64,000 nucleotides of DNA from Aquilaria yunnanensis (Eukaryota; Streptophyta; Magnoliopsida; Malvales; Thymelaeaceae), in contig CM077595.1 in NCBI GenBank assembly GCA_039654915.1, positions 87,957,501 through 88,021,500 on the forward strand, given 5' to 3'. The position numbers and the translations under genes are program-made. Shown in pieces: positions 1 to 11,374 of this stretch; position 1 is the stretch's first letter; each line of letters begins with the position of its first letter. The notes beneath the pieces were generated by a model. The model made no database searches, had not been told where the DNA came from, and saw only the letters and a list, made by a program, of their open reading frames with translations.

Positions 1-578
1 CTTTAGTCATTGTTTCCTTTTAGCCCCTAACCTATTGAATGTTCTGTTTTAGTCCTGAACCTAATAAAACGTTTCATTTTAGTCCTAAATCTATTGAAAA
101 CATTTCATCTTGGTCCCAATTTAATGAAATTTGTTAACTTAAAGTATTTATTTGATAACAACTTTTTAAATCATAATTTAAACTATCCGATAATCATTTT
201 ACAATAAATTTAATTGGTATAATAATTTTTTTACAGTTAATAAAAAATTCAAATCACTTTTTTTTTCTCTCTGTCAATTGAATTTATTTCATTTTGAATT
301 TATTTCATTCAGAAAGAAAAAAGTATTAATTTAAATTGTCAATTTACTGTAAAGAAGATATTAAATTGTTTAAATTTATTGAAAGATAATTACCGAATAT
401 TTAAATTAGAATTTTAAAAGTTTCTGTCAGTCAATTATTCTAAGTTAATGAATTTCATCTGGTGAGGGACCAAAATGAAATAATTTTAATAGGTTTAGGA
501 CCGAAACAGAATATTCAGCAGATTAGGGACTAAAAGGAAACAAGGACTAAAGATTAGGGAGCATTTACGCAATTTACT
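1..578. mobile_element. TIR element (MITE/MULE-like), family A, left end cut by the window
   Basis: The first ~150 bases, of the type 'cctaacctattgaatg' and 'tttagtcct', return in inverted form at about 440-560, so this is a long-TIR element of roughly 0.58 kb with an AT-rich centre and no coding potential. The right end is probably the 'gcaatttac' motif near 570-578. The left tip lies at or before base 1, so the target duplication cannot be checked. A truncated relative lies at 8625-9058. Confidence 0.7.
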
Positions 579-1117
579 CGATTAAAAATGTTGAGGGCCA
601 CAATACCAAATCCAAAATTCCAAATGTATCACATTGGGGTACGGCCCCTGGGAAACGTAGAAGAGAGGCGGATGCAGGTTGGGTGTTTTTGTCATTTCAA
701 ATATCCTAATCAATTCAAGCCTAGCCTGGCCCTTCGTTTTCAGTCTCTGTCTCACTCTCACCTAAGAATTCGTTGAGCTTGTCAATACAGGTCAGACTAC
801 TCCTCCTGCCGCCTTATCAACGCCCAGTCTCCATGTATGATTAGTGGCATTGGCTAACACCAGACGACATGACAACGAAATTTAATTTTTGTTCCATGTC
901 ATTTGGCACAAGGGTACGTTGTGTTGTGGTTTTTCAATCAGATTTGAAGAGAAGCTCAGATATAAAAGATTAGTATTAATCATTAAGAAAAGAGGCATAC
1001 AGATGATGATCATGAGATGAGATGAGATGATGGGGGAGGGAGGTAGAGAAGGGAAGAGAGCAATAACAATTACCAGTAAATAAGCTTATATGTGTATAAA
1101 TATGATCATGCACTGTA
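579..1117. other. Intergenic, 3' flank of the small minus-strand gene
   Basis: No supported gene. It must contain the 3' UTR of the gene ending at 1118. A short purine-rich 'gatgagatgagatg' stretch lies near 1010-1030. Nothing else recognisable. Confidence 0.5.
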
Positions 1118-1378
1118 CTAGTGATGGGGCCAGAGGAAAGCTCCGATGGCGAAGTTCCTCTTGTGGTGGAGGTCCCCAAGGATGGGAAGGCCATATTGTG
1201 TGAGCAAGCAATCCAGTTTCCACTCGGGCATGGCCTCGTACTCAGCTCTGCTGTACCTCGGGTAGTGCACCGGCATCTGGAACTGCGACTGCCCGCAACG
1301 CTCTCCGCCGCTGTTCACAACCCCTCCGCCCAGGGCTGAGCTCCCTCTCGCCACCGGCTCCATGCTTTGCCTCTGCAT
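1118..1378 (-). CDS. Short plant-specific protein, DUF7722-like
   Basis: Single-exon gene of 86 codons. The N-terminal third is Gly/Ser-rich and variable. The C-terminal half (about residues 35-84) has the conserved pattern of a plant-only family of roughly 90-aa proteins: FQMPVHYPRYSRAEYEAMPE, then W-K-L-D-LL-YGLP, a short gap, and a final KR-FA-GAFLWP. I associate this pattern with DUF7722; the family has no known function, and the Pfam number should be checked. There is no signal peptide or membrane segment. Two in-frame ATGs compete, at 1378 and 1363. A TATA-like motif at 1404-1411 would place transcription start almost on the first ATG, which favours the second (MEPVARG). The stop is at 1118-1120. 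It is transcribed in the same direction as the transporter gene upstream at 2584-6192, about 1.2 kb away. Confidence 0.8.
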   Translation of the reverse strand: MQRQSMEPVARGSSALGGGVVNSGGERCGQSQFQMPVHYPRYSRAEYEAMPEWKLDCLLTQYGLPILGDLHHKRNFAIGAFLWPHH

Positions 1379-1403
1379 TGCAACAATATGGGATGCAGGT
1401 GGC

Positions 1404-1411
1404 CTTTATAT
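1404..1411 (-). promoter_or_regulatory. TATA-like box for the DUF7722-like gene
   Basis: Reading 'atataaag' on the minus strand, 26 bases before the first ATG at 1378. The expected start site would be near 1379. Assigned from the motif and spacing only. Confidence 0.4.
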
Positions 1412-2583
1412 GCAGAGGGGCTTTGGGGACTTCAATACTGGTAGTAATGCAAGGGTAGAGAGGGAGGGAGGGAGAGAACGTGCGGAATCTAGTGATGGTG
1501 GGGCAAGCATTGTCTATAGAGGTCATGCAAGATTACTTATTGTAGTTGTTGACCAACTGAGAAAACAAAGCTCACCGACGGGGGCTGCCCTCATAAACAA
1601 AGAAATTTTCGACACTAATTATGACCCAGAAGCTTTTACTGATGGGGAGGACAGAGTCACGGGAATAGGTAGCTCAAATGGAATTGAATATTACTGGTAT
1701 ATGCCAGCGCCAGGCTTCTTTGTATGATATTCAAGAAAGTTAAAGTAGTAGTAAATAGAAATTAGTCATAATACTTCTTTTCGGCTTTAACAATTCATAC
1801 TCTTGAGTAATTTAACCTGCCGCCTTAGTTGTTTAAGTGTGGTTGGCCCATCAGTCTCTAACTTCAACATATTTTTCATCCCTCAAGAATAAATTCCAAT
1901 TTATCTAACCAACATTCAATCAGGCAATAGCACCAACCTTTTTATCTTTCGCATCTTTTCACCACACCCATCGTAGCTATCGGTTTCCAAGTGTGAGAGC
2001 TGGCTGGCGCTAACACCAAGGCCTTGGTCAGATTTTGGTGCAGGAAAATAATAGACCAGCTGAATAAATTGATCGAGGTCACGATTGGGTGCTGTAGTTT
2101 GGCTCTGCCTTTCTACACCCAATTTCAGTCACAATAAGTGGACTACAGCTGTGCCATTGCGAAAAATCATCGCACCAACCAACAGACCATTCAATAAGGG
2201 ATGCCCTCTGCTCTGAGTTATAATGCACCTACGTTAAAAACGAAGACCGAGCAGAACAGTGGGTGGAACCGGGATACAGACCAGTCACGTCACGTTGGCC
2301 AGAATGCCAGACAATATCTTGTGGCAACTGGCAAGCAAGTCAGCAATATCACTTTCTAGGCCGATCAACAAGCAGAGCTCACACTAGTTATAGTCTTTAA
2401 AAGTGGGCCTCAAAATCTAGAGGATACTAGAGCTACATTACCTTCCGTGTGGGGACACCTTGGTAACTGGTTCCCTGTTTGTGATGCAACTTGGGAAACA
2501 TCTAATGAGATCACATAAGATTAACATTAATGAATTGGATTAGGGTCAGCATTGTTACAACAATGTTAAGAGACTTCAAAACC
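1412..2583. other. Intergenic, no gene seen
   Basis: Upstream region of the DUF7722-like gene and 3' flank of the transporter gene. Short ORFs on both strands look accidental. No clear repeat. Confidence 0.45.
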
Positions 2584-5500
2584 CTATGAATCTGTCTTAC
2601 AACTGACAGGAAGAGAAGAGAGGCTCTCCGGATCTGATTTCATAGTTGAAGCAGATGGCATGTCCACAAGCCTGCTTGGAGGGGCAAAGTACATATGCAG
2701 CGACATCATGCAAACAATGATGCCAAGAAATAGCTGCAGCATGCAACAGGAGAGGAAGTCAAAATCACCCATCACACAAAGGACTGGAGTTTCTGTCGAT
2801 GACGTTCTAGGATATTAACAAAAATTAATAGCTGGAAATGCATGTTAGCAGTCTCATCATATCAAGGGCGGAGAACAAAGGAGCAAGAGATGGATCTTTT
2901 AACGAAGAAAAAGCAGATCCACAAGAAAATGGAGAGAAGGATTTTGTTTGAGGGTCTGGGACCCTGATAGCCTCAGATGTCAAATAAATAAACGAACCAA
3001 TAACCTTAACAGGCAATTGTGTACCTGCAGTGTTGGCCTGAAACTGAAGAGGAACACAGAGAGAACCATTGTCAATAACATTGCCATAGAAGTTGAATAC
3101 ACCTGAGAATAGAAAGGAGAAAATACTTGGAGGGTCCGTTGATTCTGACAAAAATTCCTATTCACGGCAGCATATAATTGGAAGCTATGAAGAGCTTCAT
3201 GAACAGAATAATCAAAATCTGCATATGAGATTGCTAGAAGTATATAGAACAACAAAGGAAGATACCTTGACTATATTGTCAGCATACTTCATTAACCAAG
3301 AAACCAGAAGCCCCGTAGATCCTAGATTTAACACCACCATCCAGGTTGTAATGCTGTATCCATTGAAAAGGCGCTGCCACCATGGTCCTTTCTCAAACCC
3401 ACCCCTAAAGTCATCCAGCAAAAGCCGTGCCATATTGAATATTGCACCAAACCTGTGAAAAGACAGTTTAATTTGGTATATGGGAAAAGACAATTTAATT
3501 TGGTATAGTGAGCAATCTACTTAGCAGCTTCTCACCAACTCTTGTCAACAATTTTCATTTCTTTAATTTCTCACCATGTTATTTTCCTGCATCCCAGCCA
3601 AAGTTAAAGCAATCTTCTTCACCTAGCATTTCAATTTAGGTGCGCTGTTGTGCCATCTTAATAAACATATTTGTCCTATTATCTGAAAGGCTTGAGTTAA
3701 TTTCCCCTTCTCTGTCAGCTTGGCAGTTTAAAACAGACTTTTCAAGTACATTCCTATTTGGTTCTGAAGAGGAAAAAAGAAAAAAAAAGCTCATCCTCCG
3801 TGAAACTATCTTCCACTATGAGCACCATTTGTTCCTATTTACATAGACAAACAATCTCAAAATTGATGAAAGAATCACAAGAAGAAATGGTGAGAACTGA
3901 GAAGGCTTAATTAAATTTTACTCTCAATTGCCTTTGAGAAGAATAAAAAACAAAGAAACAATACCTACGTGTACAGCTGGACATTTTGCCAGTACAAGCT
4001 GTCATTGTTCTTTTTCATCAAAAATTCTGTATAAACACCAGCCAACGCTGAGAGACAAGCTGACAAAATTCCTAACATGTATCCTTGAATTGGTGCCGAA
4101 AAAAGGGAGTCACATGAAGCTTCCCCACAACCTTTGACCTAACAAAAAAAGAATGGCTATCATTTCCATTCCCCAAGCCATGATAATACATCAGTAAATA
4201 CTAACTATCATCACCCGTTTGATTTGGGCAGAAACATAGTTCAGCTCAATCAATTAAATCCCTGCTAATTGAACCACCACCTCAAATTTCATCAAGTATT
4301 GTACATAAAGGTAACGCTGCAGAAAACCGCCACTTTCACAAAAGCTTGTCAAAACTGTTCCCTAATTATGTGTCCAAGGAATCTTTCTACAGAGTCCACA
4401 AAGTAATGCAGTCAACTTCAGGAAGCCTGAGTTGAGAAATAAGTCAGAACAACACGGAAATGATTTCCATCCTCCAGCATGCCGCCACTCTTTTCTTGAT
4501 CCTCCTACGTTCACACTCCACAGGCTCTGCCCACCATTACTTCCTTTTCTCTTCTAAGTTTGAATGATTTGAAATCTTAGTTATCTCTCGATTCGAATCA
4601 CATTGATTTGATTCTAAACCACCTTCTTGATTCCAATATTATGAGTGAATTAAAATGCGTACAGAGTCACACATGAACAGTTGCTCCTCATGTGAATCAT
4701 ACAACATTTTCCAATTTCCTTAAAACTGATAAATCAAGTTGAAGAGAAATTAAATCAAAATATTTTAAAACTCCAAATATTTTTTTTTTGGTCTCAAATA
4801 TTATTTTAAAAAGCTAGAAGTTACTCTCAAATAGTTTAACTGAAATCAATGGATTTTACCATTTAGTTTCAGCCTTCAGAAATTATTAACCTCAATTATT
4901 CATAACGGTCTTCTGAAAAATGCAATGCCCATCTTAAAGCCCCAGGAATATTTATTTTGGATGATATATATGTTTGATTAGTTCTTTTCTCTGTAATACT
5001 CCTAATCCGAATACACAGCTTTTCATATGTCTATTTATTTTTCATATGTACATATTGTATTTTTCAAGATAAATTTGCATTACCATTACATGAATGCCAA
5101 CATATCCTGGTGTTACACATGTGATTCAGTTTGGTTGCTGAATGCTGATTCATAAGATTGCTATTTGATTTTTGATTCAACAAGTACGATATAAATCAAT
5201 TATGATAACTATTTCTACGTCGAGTTCAACCACCACACTATCTAAAACTTCCCATCACTTCTATAATTTTATCAATAGTCTTACAATTTAAGTTCTATTT
5301 ATACAACTTACAATATAAAAATACATGTGCAAAGCATGCATAAAAAAATACTAGTATACACATATCTTGGTACCTGGCTTGTAGTTGTTCCAACAGCCAA
5401 AAGAACAATTGCCATCCACTGAAGGTTGGAAAGCTTCCTCTTAAGAAACAGCCTAAAAAGTAGAAATGAAACAAACATCAGATCATGAAAAAAGGATTCA

Positions 5501-6192
5501 AAATTGACAGAAACAGAGCTCCTAACCTCTGTATGATAAGCAAAGTAACCCAGAAGATCACCTGAACAAAATTCCAGTAGTGACAATCTTCAAGTTGCCC
5601 ATAATCTGATACGTTGACGTGTCCAAGTACATCAAAGTAGCGAACTGAACATTATTGTGGATCAAGTATATGACAGAAGGAATAGGGAACTGACGAACAC
5701 TTTTCCAATCCATGGTCATCTTTGGAGGAGGTGACCTACGGCACTCCCTCCACAAAAGAAAACTTGACAATATAAGCTGCAAATGAACACAACAAATTGC
5801 TAATGGACTCACTCAAAATTGAACTTTAAAACAGAGCGTGAACAATCAAATCAACATCCTAAGCACTAGTTAGGGGAAACAAACAAGTTCAAGCACCTTA
5901 AAAACCTCAGCAAGAAAAGGAACTGTGGCGTAATCATACTTGTATCCGCCATTACTCTGAGACAGAGAGGTTAAGATTCCCTGCAAAAGCAATAATAAAA
6001 TGAGAAATCAAAACATAAGAAACAGGAAATGGTGGTCAAATTGATGATTCAATCTCAGATTTAAGCAAATCGAGTCAGGTTAGGGCTCAGAATCCGAATG
6101 AGAATGAGGAAACAGGGCTAGTTATTGAGAAGTGAAATGACCTGAGAGCTGGTGAGGATGGTGAGAAGCGCAGCGACGAAGTACCACTTCAT
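2584..6192 (-). CDS. CMP-sialic acid transporter 1-like nucleotide-sugar transporter
   Basis: Eight coding exons, minus strand: 6192-6142, 5980-5897, 5776-5562, 5452-5374, 4138-3969, 3452-3266, 3102-3025, 2733-2584. All introns are GT-AG, and the sum is 1014 nt, giving 337 aa with a stop. The protein begins MKWYFVAALLTILTSSQ and carries family hallmarks: YDYATVPFLAEVFK, IHNNVQFATLMYLDTSTYQI, GNLKIVTTGILFR, LSNLQWMAIVLLAVGTTTSQ, LVSWLMKYADNIVKV and the final membrane helix LFLGIIVCMMSLHMYFAP. This is the nucleotide-sugar transporter family (PF04142): about ten membrane spans, expected in the Golgi, exchanging a nucleotide sugar for its monophosphate. Plants make little or no sialic acid, so the true substrate is uncertain; the closest protein I recall is Arabidopsis At5g41760 (about 340 aa). 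The coding sequence has no break. The intron between exons 4 and 5 is the longest, about 1.2 kb. Confidence 0.93.
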
Positions 6193-6428
6193 TATCTCCG
6201 GCTCCGATTCCGATCCACACTGCAGGTAACGAATGCCACTCCCAGCATTCCTCCTGCTTTTAGCTCGCATCTAAACGCGCCGCGGGGGACTCATTTTCTA
6301 CATTTCCTCCTGTACGCACCGTTTAGCCCGTTTATCAGATTAATGTCTTTGGTTCAGAGGATAAATTGCATCGTTGCTCCCAATCTTTTTGGGATACTTG
6401 CGAATCTTTTTCTTTGTTCTTTTTATTT

Positions 6429-7579
6429 GGAGTAAAATCCATTGGTGATCTTTTTACTTTTACATTTATCCTAAAGTAGTTCCCTTCCTCAACTTATACC
6501 AGATAAAGTCTCATTCCTCTTAGCAGACATCCCAACTGAGTCCCTTTCATTAGTTTTTTCATTATCTTTTATGGAATTTGATAATGTGACATCTTCTAAG
6601 TTGATACAGTAATCCAAAATAACAAGTGGACTTCTCTTTTGTAATAACAGATGACAAGACTAGAAGAGCAAAGAACTTTTGGCTAAAATTGACATAAACT
6701 CATAATATTAGGAACTTAAAACATAAATTAACCCAAAACTAATTTCTTCCCCAAATCACCGTCGACTCCTTGTCTCCACCTCCTCAACCTTCATCCTCTT
6801 CCCTAAAGCGCCGTAGCAGCTCCTACTGAAACCCACGATCCTCCTCCGCCATCTCCTCCCACTCGTTTCCCAGACCTCGCTGCATGTACTGGGAATCCCT
6901 GCCGACGCTGAGCTAGGCTTTTTCTTCGTTGTTTTCTCCTCTTCAGCAATTCAAGGTAGTCTCTCGAGCAGCTTATTGAGACACCAAAAATGGTTTTTGT
7001 GCCGGCAATTAGATCTTTTGGGGCAAAATCTAGTTTTGTTGGCGGAGATCGTGATGGGAAGTGTGGCTAATGGCAAGGACGTTGATGATTTGGTGGCTGG
7101 GCTGGTCTGGTCGAATGCTGGAATGGGTCGTTGTGGCCGGGTCGGAAGCCAGAATGGGTTGAAACGTGGGTTCCAGCAACAGCAATGGTGGCGCTCTGGG
7201 GAAAAAGATGAAGGTTGATGTGGTGAACAGTACACGGAGGGAGTCGACAGTGATAAAGGAAGAAATGAATGTTTGGTTAATTGATGTTTTAAGTCCCTAA
7301 GTTTATTTGTTTGTGTCAATTTTTACCAAAAGTTTCTTTTTCTTCCAGTATTGTAATTTGTTGTTATGAAAGAGGGGGTCACGTAGCATTTTGAGCTACT
7401 ACACTAGCTAAAAAAATGCCATGCCATCAAATTCTATCAAAGATAATGATGAAACTAGTGAAAAGGACTCAATTGGGACGTATGTTATAAGATAGGAGAC
7501 TTTATGATTACATAAGTTGACGAATAAGACCACTTTAGGACAAATGAAAAAGTTAAGAGACCACAAATGAATTTTACCT
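6429..7579. mobile_element. Mutator-like nonautonomous element, possible Pack-MULE
   Basis: About 180 bases at each end are inverted copies. The left end reads 'ggagtaaaatccattggtg' and the right end, inverted, 'aggtaaaattcatttgtgg', followed by shared 'tcctaaagt' and 'attatctttt' motifs. The element is flanked by TTTTTATTT at 6420-6428 and 7580-7588, a 9-bp target duplication typical of Mutator-like elements. The interior (about 6760-7260) is clearly less AT-rich and open in several frames on both strands, as in a captured gene fragment, but I do not recognise the parent gene. No transposase is present. It lies about 240 bp upstream of the transporter start codon. Confidence 0.75.
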
Positions 7580-7796
7580 TTTTTATTTGTATACAAAAAT
7601 TTAGTTAAGGAAAAAACAACGAGCCCAAGATTATGACAAATCACAATGAGGATTGGAAATTATCTACCAAATAAAACTTAAATTTAATGAAGTTGAAACT
7701 CATAGCTCACACTTGACAAGCAGGGATTGATAATGGTGAGTATCGTTCAAATTGGGTTAGTTTTCTAGTGAAATCAACCCAAATTAAAATACTCCT

Positions 7797-8312
7797 AAGT
7801 AGGGGTCATTATTCGGTTTATTCGGTTTAAATTAAACTGAATTAGTCAGTTTATTCAATTTTTTAGTTTTGGATGATAAAAACTAAATAGACTGAATTAT
7901 CATTTAAAACCGAATTCAAACCGAACAAAAAATGTTTCGGTTCAGTTCGGTCCAAACTGAATTAACCAAAAAAAGTTGGGTTAAGATTCTATGAGAGAGA
8001 GAATGAGAGAGAGATATTGTTTTTCCTTCCAAATTCCATTCAATATAAAAGATTTATTGTCCATGAAAAGAAAGAAAATAATAATCCATGATAATTTGGG
8101 TTAGTTTGTAGCTTTATTGTCTATGAAAAAATTGAAAAAAAAAATCTGACAACAAAAATTTTGGCTAATTCGGTTATTGAATTAACCAATATCCAAAACC
8201 GAAAAATGAAACCAAAATCGATTTTTTTGTAATTCGATTTCAACCCAAACCATACTGAATTGACCGAACCAAATTCTCAAATTATTTTAGTTTTTTCGGT
8301 TTGAACTAAACA
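7797..8312. repeat. MITE-like element rich in CGGTTT/AAACCG motifs
   Basis: 'attcggtttattcggttt' and 'gttcggtccaaactgaat' motifs on the left are mirrored as 'aaccgaaccaaattc' and 'ttttttcggtttgaac' at about 8160-8310. This type of inverted, degenerate 'cggttt' repeat is common in plant hAT-like MITEs. The ends are approximate and no target duplication was resolved. Confidence 0.5.
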
Positions 8313-9165
8313 CCAATGTTGTCAAGATCGAGATTTTACCTAAAATCGTTTTTTACAATGCATGATCGGGATTGTAGATTATAAGATCATACCAAAAACT
8401 TAAAATTTATTATCTAAATAATATAATTTATATAAAAAACCAATTATATTAAAAACTCAAGTAAAATTTAATTGTCATAACAATTATACAACATAATTAT
8501 TCATACAATACAAGTAAAACTCAAACTTTAATAAAGTATACATCAACATAATCAATAAAATAATCAACATAAATCTGAAAGAAATTTATGAACAAACACA
8601 TTATTAACAAATAAAAAAGAGTACAATGTACATAATTTAAATATTCATTAATTAACTTCCAATAAATTTAAAATGTATAATGATTTTTTTACAGTAAGTA
8701 AATATTTTAAAATTAATAGTTTTTTCTTCTTGAATGAAATAAGTTCAACTTACAAAAAGAAAAAAAAAACTGGTAATTTGAATGTTCATTAATTGTAAAA
8801 AATATTATTATATATATTAAATTTACAGCAAGACAGTTAGTGAATAATTTAAATTATGCTTTAAAAAATTGTTATTAGATAGTTACCTTGAGTTAACAAA
8901 TTTCATCAAATTGAAAACTAAAATGAAATGTTTTTAATGGATTTGGAACCAAAATATGACGTTTTTAATAGGTTTAAGATATAAACAGAACATTTAATAA
9001 GCTAGAGATGAAAGTATAATGAAAATTAAATATTATGCATCATCCATGCAATTTACCCGCAAAAAAAATCAATACCCGGGTAGGATCGGTAGGATTTTTC
9101 AATCCTATTATCCTAATCACAATCCTATGATTAGGATCGTGATTTTAACAATCTTACCGAATACT
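8313..9165. repeat. Degenerate TIR element carrying 'gatc' motifs, with family A copy inside
   Basis: The left side ('gttgtcaagatcgagatttt', about 8315-8400) and the right side ('ctatgattaggatcgtgatt', about 9075-9165) are weak inverted copies. The centre is occupied by the family A copy at 8625-9058, so this looks like a nested insertion. No coding sequence. Confidence 0.4.
8625..9058. mobile_element. Second, left-truncated copy of the family A TIR element
   Basis: The interior and right end align with 150-578: the 'ttttttttacagt' motif, 'gttaacaaatttcatc' and 'acagaacattt', finishing in 'gcaatttac'. The left inverted repeat is missing or badly eroded. Confidence 0.55.
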
Positions 9166-10850
9166 GATCACTCATACTCCTAAGGTCTTGGAAAATTTTA
9201 CATAATTTGAGAATTAAAAAACATCAAAACCAATGGCTTGGTTTTCTCATTTGTGGTTCTCGACTCTTTTCAGTTTCAAATGCATGCCTATGACAACTAA
9301 TTTTTTTTTTTTTACATAACAACCACAAAATTTAATAATTTTTCATTCAAAATATGAATTGAAGAACTAGAAATAATCAAATCCATCATAATTCACTATA
9401 TTAAGAGATATTAATAGAATTCATAATTGAATCAAATTTAGATACACTACAGATAATAGTACAATTTGGAAGAGTAACACATTAAATCAACAAAGAGAGT
9501 TTGTATTAGCTCTTCTGCTTAGAAGACAAAATCATGTAAATGAATATCGTGTGTAAATATGTAACATATAGAACTTTCAATGAGTTTAGTAGTAGAACCA
9601 AACCATGAATCATTGTTGATTTCTATCTTACCCAACTTAGCTCAATAGAAATGGTTCAGGTTGGTTTTTATTATACCCAACCCGTCTTGACTCATAAGAT
9701 TTGTGAAAATTTTGTAATTAGTTATAAAAAATAATCAGGCAATTTACTGAAGAAAAATGAAAAAGAAAAAATGGTGATGATGATGGTAGACACAAAGGAC
9801 TAGTTAGAAACAAAATTAAAACTTCAATACATTTGAAAAATGACTTATAGTTTAAATTTTAAATACTTCATATTTTCTATAACCATGGGATAAATCACAA
9901 TTTAGCAAGTAAAAATCATGTGATATTGATGAATAAGACCATTGGTAAAATGGATCAATTTTTTCTTTTACAAAAAATGTTTCATTTTAATGAAAAATGA
10001 GTCAAACAATATATTACAAATCAATGACAGTATATGGCTCTAAAAGATAATAAGAATATAAATCTGGTCATTAAAAGTCTACTTATTCCTTCTACACTGA
10101 ATAGAAAAAGAAAATCAGATCAAGCTGAATATGTCATGTAAACTAGTGTAAATCTAGAATAGAAAACTAAAAAATAATTTAAACAAAGCCCAAATTAAAA
10201 AAAAAAAAGCATATATAAAAATTAAAAAATACTACTTATAAAAGCTAAAAAAATAAAAACTAATTTTATTATATACAATCATCTCTATATCTGTTGTCAA
10301 ACATCAGGACACCCATTGGGGCTGAAATTTTTGTAAACCAAAGAAAAAATATAAATCTATTACTACGCACTTTCAATTGAAGATTTACCTTGTAAAAGTC
10401 TTGAACCATTATTGAACACTTGGATTTGAGAGAAATTTTTTCTTCTACGTTAAATAATGTAAGTCGAGCAATAAAAAAATATTAGCCAAATCTTAATTAA
10501 AATCTGAATCTATCGGAACAAAGGTGGGGGAGATAACAGATGAGAACAGGTTTCGGAAGCTGAACCATTATATTTTCACAGCTACCAAATATTAAATCTA
10601 TAATGGATCAATTTAAACAGAGTGTCGACCTTTCAACGTATAATGGATTGAACCCAATTAAACAACTAACCTCATATACTTCATTCCCTAACGAAGAAAA
10701 GAAAAACTAAAAACAAAACACGGAAAAAAAAAATACAAAATCCAAACTGTATCCAATTAAAAACAAAAAAAAAAAAATCCGCAAAAAAAAACACGAAAAG
10801 AAAACAAGAAACTCGAAACTCGAGGGAAAAGGAAACCACCCTAACCTTTC
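9166..10850. other. AT-rich intergenic DNA, no gene seen
   Basis: Very AT-rich with many poly-A and poly-T runs and no open frame worth reporting. The last few hundred bases are probably the distal promoter of the kinase-like gene. Confidence 0.5.
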
Positions 10851-11269
10851 TGACAGGTGTTGGGTGCTGTCACTCCACCCCTTACCGGCAGAAGCCCAGA
10901 ATCGAACACAATTCCGTCAAATTTCCAGGGAAACTTCGCTGATTCGTTTCCTTTTCCGTTTGGTCTTCATCACTTAATAGTTTCTTTATTCCTTCCTCGA
11001 TGTTCATGCTCATATTCAATTTTCCCAAATCACACTGCTAGATCTCTGGGGCAGTCCGTCGAAAACTAATTGGATATGCCTCATTGATCCGGCGGTGATT
11101 TGTTATTGATTCTGGGATTTCTGGAATTTTCTTGAAGGCTTCTGCTTTGTGTTGAGAGAACAATTTTTTTTCATTCCTCAGGATTGTATTTGACGGGGTC
11201 TTCTAGGAGGGGAGCCTATCTGCGTTGCTTCCATTTTGGACAATCTGAAACTTGGCCAAACTTGTTCTG

Positions 11270-11368
11270 GTAAGAAACTCAAGGCCATTAACAATCCTGT
11301 TTGATAATTTATGATGCCCTGGTCTTTATGTGACCGTGTCATAATTAAAAGCTACCCTTTGTTTCTAG
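11270..11368 (+). other. Intron in the 5' UTR of the MLKL-type gene
   Basis: The donor 'ctggtaagaa' and acceptor 'gtttctag' enclose 99 bases. The acceptor lies 6 bases before the ATG at 11375. Inferred from splice consensus; not confirmed by transcript data. Confidence 0.6.
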
Positions 11369-11374
11369 TCCAAA

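Noticed and set aside
1362..1727. 121-codon plus-strand frame overlapping the DUF7722-like gene upstream region
   Set aside because: Antisense to the start and promoter of a better-supported gene; Gly/Glu-rich sequence from purine runs; no family resemblance.
2825..3458. Several frames of about 90-120 codons on both strands
   Set aside because: They overlap transporter exons 6 and 7 in other frames or run from exon into intron.
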